A DNA stretch of 64,000 nucleotides from Ilex aquifolium. Taxonomy: Eukaryota > Streptophyta > Magnoliopsida > Aquifoliales > Aquifoliaceae. This document shows positions 20,886-33,484 of the stretch, piece by piece. Every line of letters begins with the position of its first letter. The first letter of the stretch is position 1. The notes under the pieces are model-generated. The model saw only the letters and a list, made by a program, of their open reading frames with translations, searched no databases and was not told the origin of the DNA. The translations under genes and the position numbers were made by a program. The DNA lies in the NCBI GenBank assembly GCA_951799425.1, contig OX637397.1:22102564-22166563 (forward strand), read 5' to 3'.

Positions 20886-23800
20886 ATGGGAAAGAGAGGA
20901 AGTTGGTTTTCAGCCATCAAGAGGGTTTTTATACACAGCTCCAAAGAAAAGCCTGTTGATGTAAGTGGACATCTTGCTTAATGTAGTGGTGAGATTCAAT
21001 GGCCGGTGACCAGGGAAATACATAATAGCCTGTCAAAAGTATTGACCCTGAATAGTATAGATCAGGCATAAGAATTCAAATAGATGTTATTGTAAACGAG
21101 AGCAAAACGAATTTCAGAAATATCGACTGAAAAAAGAATTATGATTATGTTCTTGGCTGATTTAGCTCTTTCAATTTTATCATGCCAACATTCCCAGAAG
21201 TTAAATTGGACTCATTCTTATACAACTCTGCTTTTTATAGATAGCCATTATGTTTTGTACAATTTGGTTTTTGAAGAACAAAATGACAAAGATTGCTAGA
21301 GAACTTGAGATTTTATTCAAGTGTATGTTTGTTAGCATTTCTTTTGAGCCAAGGTCAGACTCTTCGTTTGAATATGATAAAAGACGGGTTTTATTCTGTC
21401 TGATACAGTCAACAGAATGGAGTTCCTTGTCAGTAACTCCAAAAACAGATGATTTCCTCCAGATGTCGGAGTGTTCTCTCAAAATAGGGGCTAGCCGTTC
21501 TTTGCTCACATAAGCTTTGCTGATGTAGGGATCAGTGAAGAAAAGTGCTAAAGAAAAGAAGGGGCAAGGAGTATCAAGGCATGGAGAAACCAAACCATTT
21601 ATTCCCCTCTTCAGAGAGCCGAGCAGTATTGAGAAAATATTGGGAGAAGCAGAGCAACAGAAGATACTTATTAGGCCCTCGACACCTTCTGAACAACCAA
21701 ATCCACCACCATTATTGCCTCCAAGGCCATCCTCTCCAAGGGTTGCCTCTCTGAGGTTTGGTTCCCCTAGGGCTGCTTCGCAAAGGGTTGGTTCCCCTAG
21801 GGCTGCTTTGCAAAGGGTTGATTCCCCTAGGGCTGCTTCACCTAGGGTAGATCATCAAAGTAAAGAAATCAGCTATGCCTACAGACCAGAACCAACTCTA
21901 AGGAATCATCATCTTTCAGCCACCACGATCCAGGCTGCTTATAGAGGTTACATGGTAAGGTTCCGACTATCTATACCATTGCATGACTTCTTGAAAAATC
22001 ATTTCATGGCAAGTGAGGCATGAAAATTCATGTTTCTTAAAACTTGTATAAATTCAATTTTTCTTTACACGGTGAGGGGCATCAATGTTAAAATAGATTG
22101 TTGATAGCCCAAAGGGACCTAGCACAATGTTAAAATCCAAGAGGGGCATCATGTAGTGTGTTTTCTGAACAAAAATGTATATCAAGATCCATATAGAATT
22201 CCCACAGCACAGGCACATATTTTATATTGGTATATGTGAAATTCATTGATCGAAAGAAAATTTCTACAAGCAAGGGTATACCCTAGTACGTAAAGATAAA
22301 ATAACGACATTCTAAACTATCAATGATGCCCCAATGGTTGCTTGCCTTCTAGTCGCAGATTGCCCACCATCCATTTCTTCTGAATATATATAAAACCTAG
22401 AGAATTAGTTGTGACCTAATCACATGCACCTTGATAAACAAGGACTAAAAACATTAGACGAAATATTGATTTGGTAGGTTCTATTCGCCTTTCAATTAAA
22501 GATTCCTCTGAACTGAATTCACAAGAAGAGAAGGAAAAATCAGGAGAAAAATTTTGGAGGGTGAAAGTTTAGGGAGGGAAGCTCTCCACCCATCTTGTAA
22601 ATGTTTTCCTTCAAAAAATTCTCCCAATGGGTAAATACCTCAAGGAAAATGACTGAATTAGGATAAGCTATGTGGAATTTTGTTGTTTTTATTATTGTTT
22701 ACCATTTATGAGCCTAACATAACCCATTTTTGGCATGTCCTGGTTCATGTGCTTCGTTCCACAAAAAAGGAAAACAAAAGTTTCTTGTGCTTTGGCAGGG
22801 GCAAACCCAGATTGAGACCACTTGGATATGAAAAAATTCAGGCATATTTGGGTTTGATTGGCATAGGCCTGAATTTCTACTGTAGACCCATTGAAAAAAT
22901 GGGGCATAACTACCATAACTGGAAACTTAAATGCAGAATGATTTAGATTACCAGATTTGGAGCGCCTAATTCTAAGTTTATGTTAGCTTAAACTGTGCAT
23001 TCCATTCCGCCCTTCCTTCCAGGCGGAAAGGTATTGAATCATCATTGAAAGGTATTGAATCATCATTGGCTTTCCTATTGGACGGTCATCAAATTGAAAT
23101 AACTGATCTTGTTCTACAGGCAAGGAGGAGTTTTAGAGCTTTGAGGGGTCTAGTGAGGCTTCAAGGAGTGCTCAGAGGCCAGAATGTGAAGCGACAAACG
23201 ATGAATGCTGTGAAACAAATGCAGCTGTTAGTAAGAGTTCAAACTCAAATACAGTCGCGAAGGATCCAAATGTTAGAGAATCAGGCTCTCCATTGCCAAG
23301 CTTACAAGAATAATAAGGAAGTGGAAAGTACCCTGAGCAAATGGACATTGGGCCAAATAGTAAGTTTTCGTGTGTTTGAATGGTAACTTCATTCATACCT
23401 ACATCGGTGGCTTAATATAAATCCATAAAACTTGCAATTTTAATTGGCCCCATAATTGGACCATCATCGGGGGCTTTGATCAATAGGTCAACACTTCAAT
23501 ATTACAGACTTCAGACATTGTAATGACATAACTTCTGTAGTTTCTAATGTCCTGCCTGGTTCTACATTTTGGACTTGTTTTGCCTTGGCACTCTAGGCTA
23601 ATGTGTTATGGATGAATTTGTGTCACCCGTTGGTATCTAGCTGATGGTGATTGTACAACTGCTCTTTTATGAACATGGTTCTTTCTTTTATATTTTTGAT
23701 ACTGATCTCCCAAAGAACAGGTAGAAATAACAGAATTACCAAGACTTAGCGTAGATGAGTTATGCAAAATTCTACAGGATTGATTGATTGTCCGAAGTGA

Positions 23801-25320
23801 AAGAAATTTATAGCTTTTAATTTGGAAACTTTGGTTTGCTTTTAAAGTTTGCTCTTTTAGTATCCATCAGGCTTATTTATATTGATTAGTGAAGACGTAT
23901 GGTTTAGTCTGAGGCAGGTGACAATGAAGAATGGGACGATAGCTTGCTAACAAAAGAGGAAATAGAGGCAAGGCTGCAGAGAAAAGTAGAGGCAGTCCTC
24001 AAGAGGGAAAGAGCCATGGCCTATGCATATTCCCACCAGGTATTATATTATACTTTATTCTGGCCCAGGCGTTATCTGATTGCATCATGTAGTAGGTCCG
24101 AAAGGACCCACCCACCCTAGCGAACGCACTTGATGTTTAAATGATTTCAATCTCATCACTAACATCATGGGTCAAAGTATTGGCCAATATTGATACCACT
24201 TGGCTGAATCGGATCCGTCTCAGCACGTTTTTTATATTATTTCGTGTTCCATGTTGCTATTTTTGTGAGTTCACCCTATCAAATGTAAGCAATGAGTCTG
24301 ATGCGAAGAATCATCCTCTCCCGGTCAACTCGAATAATCCAAGTCATAGTCACTCAATCGGCCAAAGCATTTCACGATCCCGTCATATAGACGTTCATCT
24401 TCTTCTTCCATGTAGCATTTGGTACGTGTCGCCCATTCCGTTCTGCTTAGATTGATGTGTTTTAGTGTCTCTCGACTCTATAAGCCCTTAAGACAATGAC
24501 TGACATTATATCCACATGGGTGCGCACGTGTAAATCAAAGAGTCTTAACACATTTTGTTTCTTTTTTATTTTAAACCTCTGTTATCAGTTGTGGAAAGCC
24601 AATCCTACATCAGTTCAAATACCTGTAATGGACCTCCGATATGGTGGACTTCCCTGGTGGTGGAACTGGTTAGAGCGTCAACTAGCTCCAGCAAATCCTT
24701 CTGAAAGCCAAACCGCCACGAAGAACATTCAACTAACACCTCCAAGGCCAACTTCCAATCACAAACAGAGCCCACGACCTCTAAGCAGCAACTACAAGCA
24801 GCATAATTTTGGATTTGACAATCATGACACACTCACACCAAGATCATCAAGGTCCACACTGCTTTTGAGGACAAGAGAAGTCCATACTTCAAGTAGAACA
24901 CCACAATCAAGCAGCTCAAATCCAATGAAGTATTCAAAAACAAGAGCCATTGCAGCTGACTCAGCTTTTAATGCACCATTGAAGGATGATGACATTGACA
25001 GCCTCACAAGCTGCCCACCTTTTTCAGTTCCAAACTACATGGCACAGACGGTTTCGGCTAAAGCCAAGTCGAGAGAAACTGGCAGTCCTAAGGAGAGGTT
25101 TCCTGGAACTCCAAACAATGCTTCAAAGAGGAGGTTTTCATTCCCTGTGACTCCAAATATGGGGTCTTTTAGGTGGAAAAAGGGATCTACCAAGGATTCT
25201 ACTTCTCTGAGGATGTTCGAAAAACACGAGTCTCTGCGTTCAATTGGGGATTCGAGTATGGATTCAGCCATTTCTATGCCTGCTGCAGTCGGGAGGAAGC
25301 CATTTAATCGATTTGTGTGA
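20886..25320 (+). CDS. IQD: IQ67-domain (IQD) calmodulin-binding protein
   Basis: Five coding exons: 20886-20960, 21529-21954, 23120-23359, 23908-24039, 24589-25320, all joined in phase 0 with GT/AG borders; 534 codons plus stop. Residues 1-25 are the conserved start MGKRGSWFSAIKRVF. PSSIEKILGE is at about 56-65. The IQ67 domain is at about 155-222 (TIQAAYRGYM|ARRSFRALRGLVRLQG...), split by the phase-0 intron that marks the family. SEAGDNEEWDDSLL is in exon 4. LWKANP...RYGGLPWWWNWLERQL opens exon 5. A C-terminal DUF4005-like region (PNYMAQTVSAKAKSR, RRFSFPVTP, KPFNRFV) closes it. Known IQD proteins bind calmodulin, microtubules and membranes as scaffolds that shape cell growth. The sequence resembles the IQD13/14-type subgroup. 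Residues about 93-133 hold a tandem decapeptide (GSPRAASQRV), and a 21-bp tandem repeat lies just before exon 3 (23026-23067). It appears intact, and is the only host gene that does. Confidence 0.95.
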
Positions 25321-25560
25321 TTTATTTTTGTTTTATATCTTCCATTTGTTAACCTTTCGTTTCCACTGTGGGGGCTTTGTGGTTTTGCTCTTATTTTTAT
25401 TTTTACAGAGTGTGGTGATATATTGGTTTCAAAATACTGATGTATAATAATAAGGAAACAGTAGCTTGTACTGGTTTGAATGTAAAAGGTTTTGGTTTTT
25501 GAAAGATCTATTGGATTCTTGAAGGGTCAATAACACTTATTCTTATAACGCTTTCTCACT
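25321..25560 (+). other. IQD: Probable 3' UTR of IQD
   Basis: T-rich stretch after the TGA stop with AATAATAAGG (about 25446) as a candidate polyadenylation signal. The end is estimated. Confidence 0.45.
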
Positions 25561-25736
25561 TTAATTATCAACTTTCTATGTACTGTAGTTTAATGGTTAG
25601 TAGCTAAGCCCCCGTTTGGTAACTTTTTTTCAAAATACTTTTTTAAAGTAAATAAATAAATTTGATAAATTCTATTTTTGCTTGCAAAAAAAAACAGAAA
25701 AAACATGTTTGATAAACATCTTGGGAAAATTACTTT

Positions 25737-26740
25737 AAAAAATATACAAATACACACTAATATCCCAAAATGTACGTGCACGTGCACACACACACACACA
25801 CTAATGCACATTAATACCCCAAAACACACGCATGCACATTAATACATCAAAATACAAACACACACATTAATACACTAAACAAACATATGCACATTTCATG
25901 CACCAAAAAATATAAACGTGCACTCTAATACACCAAAACACTTACACACACTAATCCATCAAAATACTCACACAGATAGTAATAAACAAAAACACACACA
26001 CACACACACATACTAATGTACCGAAAAATAATAAAAATAAATACACACCCCAATATACTGAAAACGCAAATACACCAAAGTACATACATACACCAATACA
26101 CCAAACACACACATACACACTAACACACCAAAATACAAACACATGCTAATACTCCATAATACACAAAAAATACACATACACTTATGCTAAGAGTTAATGT
26201 ATTAGTGTGTCTATTAGAGTGTGTGTGTGTGTTTTAGTGTATTAGTGTATCAATGTGTGTGTATTTTTTAGTGTATTAGCGTGTATTTTTTTTTTGGGTA
26301 TAATAGTGTGTGTGTGTGTGTGTGTGTTTTCAATGTATTAATGTCAGGGGGAGGGGGGTGTTGTATTTGGCTGTATTAGTGTATGTATCTTTTTTTGGAC
26401 AAAAGTGTGTATGGGTATGTGTGTGTTGTGATGTATTTGGGTGTATTAGTATGTGTTTGTGTGTGTTTTGGTGTATTAGTATGTGTTTGTGTGTGTTTTG
26501 GTGGAGTAGTGTGTGTTTGTTGTATTGCGGGTGTGTTGGATTGTGGGGGGATTTGTGTGTGTATTTTTTGATGGATTAGTGTGTGTGTGTGTGTCTTTTG
26601 GTGGATTAGTGTGTCTGTTTGTTTATTTGTTTGTTTGTTTTGGTGTATTAGTGTATGTGCATGATTTTGTGTGTATTTTTTTTTGTAGTACTCTATGTGT
26701 GTGTATGTGTGTTGGTGTATCAGTTTGTGTGGTAATGGCT
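25737..26740. repeat. Inverted AC-rich / GT-rich minisatellite
   Basis: From 25737 to about 26195 the + strand is built of loose units like CACACACTAATACACCAAAA. From about 26200 to 26740 the complementary unit TTTGGTGTATTAGTGTGTG repeats instead. The result is an imperfect inverted repeat with arms of about 0.45-0.5 kb. A further GT-type piece (TTGATGTATTAGTGTGTG, about 28930-28965) lies beyond the hAT-like insertion, so the array was probably longer. The open frames here are repeat artefacts. Confidence 0.85.
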
Positions 26741-26745
26741 ATGGC

Positions 26746-28395
26746 CAGGGGCGGAACCAAAAATTAGCTGAAGGGTGGGTGCGATTCATGACTTTAGGCT
26801 TCCACAAAGATGGTCTTATTTTTATTGATGTTAATAAAATTGTGTAGATCACAAATCTAAACTCGATTAAAATTTAAACCGCCAATAAAAAAATCTCATT
26901 AATGCGTTAGGTCAAAAAAAAATTTAAATGCAAACAAATATTTTACCAAATGATTATGTAGAAGTCAACCGTCAATTACACTCGATTCACACATATTTAA
27001 AGATATACTAGATGAATTATGTTTCCAATTGATGGTCGATTTGAACAACAAAATTTTCTCAAGTTGGTCTTGACTACAACTTTTTCTCCCAATTGATAAA
27101 GATAAGACAATACATTTACATCAACTACATCATACCTAATAAATAAAACTAGTTAAATCAAAACGGATCAAAAGTTGATACACATGAAGTATAAGAAGAA
27201 AAGAAAAAAAGGAAGGGTTTAGGCTATTCTTACCCTTAAATATCCTTCTCCATCCCATTTAATTTTCTAATTTCAAACTACTAAACCCATTCTATTTATA
27301 TTCACTGCAATAATAACTACGTCCATCCCATTTAAACATAAACTATTGATAAAAAATCAAGTCGTTGATAAAAAATTATTGATTTTTACTTATATATAAA
27401 CATAATATTATCCATCTAAAATATTCGTAATAAATATCAAACACAATGTAAAATATAAGAAACAAAAAACTATTATTTATAATGCACATTAAAAACCTAA
27501 AATACAGTACTTGCACTTGAAACAACCTATTTAACTCAAAATAAACACTAACATATATTTGAGTTACACCCTAGGGGGTTTGGGAACTGGAAATAACTAT
27601 CTAAATACTGAGTATTTTCAAGTTATATTCGACTTGACCAGTTTAAGTTGCACCTCAAAGTAAAATGCAATTAGTAATTTTTGTATACTATTCAATTAAA
27701 CACTAACATAAAAAAAAATAGAGGACAAAAGCAATAAACTTAAAAATATATGACTCGTCAACACAAATGTGTGTGAGATGGGATAGGAAAAGGACACCTT
27801 AGAGGAAAAATATATAGTTTATGATTAGAATGTATAGTGGTGTGGAAAAAATGGGTTGGACTTGGTCACTAATAGGTGGTATAGATTGGGTGGACTTAGC
27901 CACTAACAGGGTAGATATAGATGGGATGAACTTAATATTTTGAAATTAAAAAGTTAAATGGGATGAGGAAGGATATTTAAGGGGTGGGAATAGCCCCACC
28001 CAAAAAAGAAATTTATTACAATTCTTACCCAAATCTGAGGCTTATTACATCTATTTATAATTGACCTTGGCGTGGTTTTATATTTTATATCAAAATCGCA
28101 AAGCTATTAAATAAAAATTCAAGAAGTACGGGCAATAATACGATTAGAATCCAATTGAAAGAAGTCAATCACTAATCTTAGAAAAATAGAGATAAATTGT
28201 AGGCCAATTGTAAATAATTTTACTTTTAAATTACGAGTTTAGAACCAAAAGAACCCACAAATTTACAAATCAAGTCTAATTTCAAGGGTGGATACAACTA
28301 ATTATATGTAAAAAAAGTTAAATTATATGTATAATTAAGAATCAAATTTTGAGGGTGGGCCAGTGCCCCCTAACCCCTACATAAATTTGCCACTG
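26746..28395. mobile_element. hAT-like non-autonomous element remnant
   Basis: The left end CAGGGGCGGAACC and right end AAATTTGCCACTG, with inner 'GGGTGGG' and 'AGTGCCCCCTAACCCC', match the ends of common plant hAT-like elements. It has inserted into the GT-rich array. No convincing 8-bp TSD is seen. There is a second right-end-like piece at 28850-28893, implying two overlapping remnants. No transposase is readable. Confidence 0.5.
27222..27995. mobile_element. MITE with ~58-bp terminal inverted repeats
   Basis: The left terminus GGCTATTCTTACCCTTAAAT and the reverse complement of the right terminus GGCTATTCCCACCCCTTAAA align and continue as inverted repeats for about 58 bp (to ...TTCTAATTTCAAA). 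The element is about 774 bp with no coding region, nested in the hAT-like remnant. The target duplication is unclear, so the superfamily is not assigned. Confidence 0.7.
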
Positions 28396-28895
28396 GAATC
28401 TCAAGCCAATCTCTTACTTCTTTTCAACAGGCAAATGGTTTTGGTGAAATACCCAAAACTGAAGTTGGAAACATTGTGGACGAAACCATTCAAGGAACAA
28501 AAAGAAAGACAGAGTAAAAAGAAAGCATGTTTCAGAAAAGTCTGATCCATAAATAAGTGTCAAGATGGCCATGTATAAATGATACCAACTTGAACAACAT
28601 AGGAATGGATATAGTGGTAAAATTTGAGTATTGAACTTCTTTGTCCTCTGTAGTTTAAGCAACATACTTTCTTGTAAACAGGGCTGGAAATGCGCGAATA
28701 CAGCCCCCCTAGCAAAAATCATGGAAAATGTTATTTAGAACAAATTTGGGAACCTAACCTCAGACTTAATTCAATGCAACCATTAAATTGAAAGTGAGTT
28801 CTATCTAACTTTGAAACTCACAATTAATCCAGTATTACATTGAATTGAGGGTGGACCAGTGTCCCCTAGCCCCCACATAAATTTTCCACTATCTG

Positions 28896-29403
28896 TTGTT
28901 GGACTATGGATGTGGGCACATGTGTGCCTTGATGTATTAGTGTGTGTGTTTTGGTGTATGGGAGTGCGGAATATGGAATGACATTGAAACGTTGAAGCAA
29001 CAAGAACTGAGCTAGAGGGGGTGAATAAGTCTTATGTACTCTAATACGGAATTATGCCTAAATAAAACCTAACTCATGCAATTTTAAAATTAAACCGTAG
29101 AAGTTATTGACCTTTGACCTTACACTTGGATGTGTATGTTAGTTTTATGAAAATCCAATTTACACAATTCACAAATTTAATAACTGCACCAATTCTCAGC
29201 ATTTATGAAATTAGAGTCGCCCAATCAACACTCATGGGAATCAACCATTCATCCAAACATGCATAAAGAAGAAATAAAAATTGCATGCATTTGAAAGGAA
29301 GAAATCACACAACACGAGCGATTTTTACATGGATACCTTCTTGAAAGAAACCATAGAGCCCATCCCGGCCCACCTAACATAATCCAATAGTTTAAATCTT
29401 AGA
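28896..29403. other. LTR-like fragment, no gene
   Basis: Contains a last piece of the GT-rich array (28930-28965) and AGAGGGGGTGAATAAG (about 29013), a phrase common in copia-type LTR flanks. No ORF or boundary can be supported. Confidence 0.35.
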
Positions 29404-29809
29404 TGATAGATATATATTTGTAATTGACTAATTTCGTGGAGTCCATTGTAAATCTCAACGAATTCCATGGTTAAGATCCTATCACTTGAAGATCCGAAAG
29501 CGTCATTAAAGGGAGGAGATCAAGCGTCAAAGCTACAAATCATTCACACTCTGATTGCACAAGCTTAGGATAAAGGTAATAATCTAGATTTCTAGATACA
29601 TCATTCACACTCTAGCGAGCTTTAATGGCAGATTTCAATGGTAAAAATTCATTTCCTTCACTTCCAAACACAAGCCCACTCATTTTCTTGCATGCCCATT
29701 GCATTTCATTGAGTTCAAACTTAATTTAGAGTGAGATTTAGTGTGTTTCGACTTCGATTTTGTGATTATCATCTAGATTTGCACTATTTCACTTATTAGT
29801 TTGGGGAAA

Positions 29810-31010
29810 ATGTCTCCAAGAAGAGAGGAAAGGGTGAGGGTACATGCATCGAGTAGTAGAAGTCGGCTTCTAGACCCCATAGTACTGAGAGCTATACAAG
29901 AGACAATTTTCTTCCAAGATTGTGTTGGTAGAGCGAGGAGTGAACTTCACGGGGATAAGTAATTCTACTATGCCTTTGAATTTTGATTCGAGAAGGTGGA
30001 GTAAGCTATTTGTGGCCGTGTGCCTGCAAATGTTGACATTGTTAGGGAGTTCTACTCACACATTAGGGACACTACAGAGGACAGTGAGCACTTTCAAACC
30101 TATGAATGAGGTGTATTGTTCGAGTTCTCCACTAACCTAATTGCCACTACCCTACATCTTACCCAAGTAGCACATAATGCTTATCATTCTAGACTAGAGA
30201 GTGCTATACCGAGTTTGTCAGTTGTTGCTTCTGTGTTGTATGGAGTCCCCTATCCTGATGGTTGGAACCGACAACTGTGGTACCACAAGGATTCAACTAG
30301 GGAGTAATGATGATTAATCTTATTGCTAATTACAACATTGAACCAAAGTCTTATATTTCCGCATTCTTCACACCACGAGCTTATCTCTTACATGCTATTG
30401 GTACGGGCTTGGAGATAGATCTACCGCATGTGATTTTTTGAGTCATTTGAAGAGCAGTTGATTAGGGGAGGATTATTGATACTCGACCATTTGGTTCTAT
30501 TATCACTTGTATATGTCTAGACAAGGGTGTTGGTACTTTACATACTGATTAGTTATTAAGACCAAAGAGACCTCTAGGGAAGGATTCACTGAGATAAAGT
30601 GAGATGCATTGTGTGTTACACGATTGACCCTATGGAGGTTGAGGTAGATAGAAATGAGATAGAGGCTGAGCTACAAGCTCCTACCACTTTTGAGTCTGGA
30701 CCATCTAGTGCACCACCATCAAGGCACACTCGAGCTTGCACCTTGCAAACACCACTCCCTAGGACTTCTCCTACTACTACTTTAGATCAGTGAATAATTG
30801 TTAAAACAACATTCAGAGTAGTATTGATCAGTAGCACAACCTCACATCACTCAGACTAGATGTTGTTGGTGGAGGGATGTCCTCTGTTGTGAGAGATCAG
30901 ATAAACATTCACAGGGAGATACAACGCCTTTGGCATATGCTACAAAATGTAGGATTCATCGACGAGGACAAGCCAAAGACCTAGGTGTGACTGGGAGATG
31001 GTAATGATGG
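29810..31010 (+). pseudogene. Plant retroelement ORF of element D ('putative transposon protein' type)
   Basis: Starts near MSPRREERVRVHASSSRSR and runs through several stops and shifts: ANVDIVREFYSHIRDTTED, a decayed counterpart of 'VRG' reading GVLFEFSTNL, WYHKDSTRE, SYISAFFTPRAYLLHAIGTG, RPFGSIITCICLDKGVGTL, RPKRPLGKDSL. The order of blocks (REFY, then a long middle, then a 'P-x-G-x-I-T' block followed by 'GV') parallels the extra 3' ORF of the Athila element at 5563-6700. It is known from many plant genomes as an uncharacterised retroelement protein. It is dead here. Confidence 0.65.
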
Positions 31011-31941
31011 TGGAGTTTGATGCAGCCATTAGAGTTGTTTTATAGACTTAGTTTAAGCCATATGGGAGTTTGAGTGTTTACTATTCATTCATGGTTTGTA
31101 CTAAAGTACTATAGTTATTTTTGTTTTTTTTATTTATATTTTTTGACTTTTATTTGTTTAGTTTATTTTTTGTTTTTTGTGACAATATTCTTAGCCAGGT
31201 TTATTGATGCATTATCATATTTGATTATGAGTTATATGTCTTGTTTGTCCTTTGCTTATTTTGTGTGCATGATTTAACAAGTTGATCTTTGTGTATATCT
31301 TCGTGTTACACCATGATTCTATGTCATGCTTATTATATGTTGTCATTGGGTTGACATTTGTAGCAAATAAGGAAAAATATATTGTGTAACTTGATTTTGT
31401 ACCGTGCTTGTCATATGTTGTCATTGGGTTGGCATTTGTGACAAAATGGAGAGAATATTTTAGGTACTTATGAGAGAAATTGAGGAGATTTACTCTTGAC
31501 TAGTCTAGGTATGTTGCATATGAAAATGTTATTTTACTTGTGAATACCAACTAAGGGGGAAAATTTGATGTGATTGAAATTGATATATCAATAGGTTCTC
31601 AAGCATAAGAGAAAATTTAGTTCTTAACATGTTACATATTTGCGCTTGCATGATGTATTGATAAATATGCCCTATGCTTAACTTGGTGCTTACCATACTT
31701 GTGATTGTGTTATTTAATTCTATAACGTATGATGCTCACAAGGTTTTGTTTTGAGTGGTGACGTGCAGGACTAGGATCTTCAAGTAATATCTTATGATGT
31801 ATATCTTGTACTAAGATAGAGATTTAGAACGTGGGCTTGAGTGTTGAAATTAGATTTACAATTCGTTTTGTTCAATGGTTTGTGGGTCGTAATCTTAATT
31901 TCTTACTTATGAATTTTGTCACAAAAATGCCAAAGGGGGAG

Positions 31942-32522
31942 GAGCTTTTGACCAATCCCATGGACTTTTGAAAAAAAAGTCCCAAATAAGGGTGGTTTTG
32001 AAAGTAATTCCCAAATGCGGGTAGTTTTTAAAAACGTCAAACCGACTGACGTTTTTAGGATAAAGACGTCAAACGGACTAACGTCTTTATCCTAAAAACG
32101 TCAGTCGATTTGACGTTTTTAAGCCCAAATATGCGGCCCAGTAAACCCCTTAAAAACGTCAGTCCGTTTGACGTTTTTAGAAGAGGCGTCAAACGGACTG
32201 ACGTCTTTAAACTTCCCATTTGCACAAGCCCAGTAAACTCTTTTTTTTGTTTCGGAAGGCCATCCCTCACATTTCACTCCCAGCCGCAATATTTGACCCT
32301 TGAGTACAAGAAATTAATGGGTTTATTTTATTGTTTTATCTTGTTTTAATTTATATAATTATAATAACTACCCATTAGTTTAGATAATTATTATAACTGC
32401 CCCCTAATTTTTATCTTGGATTTTAATTTAGTCCTTAGCGATAGGTTTTTTGCCTTTTTTTTATAAGTAAAATGTTAAATGTTTATTTAATAAAAAAAAT
32501 TAATTAATAAATAAATTGTGAT
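31942..32522 (+). repeat. Left arm of the foldback element
   Basis: Inverted counterpart of 33485-34148. Positions about 32030-32205 hold alternating ACGTCAAACGG and CCGTTTGACGT units that themselves form smaller hairpins (for example GGATAAAGACGTC paired with GACGTCTTTATCC, with one mismatch). Confidence 0.88.
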
Positions 32523-33484
32523 ATTTTAAAAATTTATAAATTTTGATTGTTATTTATTTATAAATGTAATTACAATCAATAAATAAATTTTTATAATTTA
32601 AAAATACATAAATTTCTGACGTTTAACACATCAGTCCACCGCCAGTCCATATCATTCAAATTGGGCTATTTTTATTTTTTTTTGCTCCTTTTTTTGGAAA
32701 AAGTCACCTTATTTGTTTATCACTCCACTTGATTTGGGTAATTATCATAAGTGACCCCTAAATTTTGCTCTCGGGTTTTAATGTAGTCCATAAAATTTTA
32801 ATTCTTTTAATTTAATCCTGCAATTATCAATTTTATTTCAATTAAATCTTTCCATTAAATCTTTCCATTAATTTTCGTCGTCATATTCAGGATCAAAAGC
32901 TCAGGATTAAAAGTTTTTAAATCTTTCCATTAAATTTTGCTCTCGGGTTTTAATGTAGTCCATAAAATTTTAATTCTTTTAATTTAATCTATCAATTATC
33001 AATTTTATTTCAATTAAATCTTTCCATTAATTTTCGTCGTCATATTCAGGATCAAAAGCTCAGGATTAAAAGCTTTTAAATCTTTTCATTAAAAGCTCAA
33101 AATTTTTAGCTCCCTCTCTTTGTGAGATGATGAGGTTTTTTTTATTGAATTAAAAATTTAATTACATTCAATAAATAAATTTTGATAATTTAAAAATACT
33201 TATATTTTTTATCATATCAAACTTTAAAAATTAAAAACATATACATGAAATTAAATTTAAGGTCTCATACAAACTGTAAGCGTTACACCCAATACTTTCT
33301 CCTCTAAAAGTATACGTTCTGAAAAAATATAAGTTATTCAAAACGTATAAATGAAAAAATAAGATGTCAATAACGTGGTTGATATTCAAAACAACATAAA
33401 GGATTATCGAGTACACATAAACATGATGGGATAAAAATGTCAGGCGCATCCTCGTCCAAATCAGAGAAATCAGAAAGCTCAGGA

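Noticed and set aside
21535-22023. Single long ORF taken as a complete gene
   Set aside because: It is exon 2 of the IQD gene read through into the following intron. The GTAAGG donor after YRGYM is conserved in the family.
25925-26767. Several Cys/Val-rich ORFs on both strands
   Set aside because: Translations of the AC/GT minisatellite. No start context, domain or codon signal.
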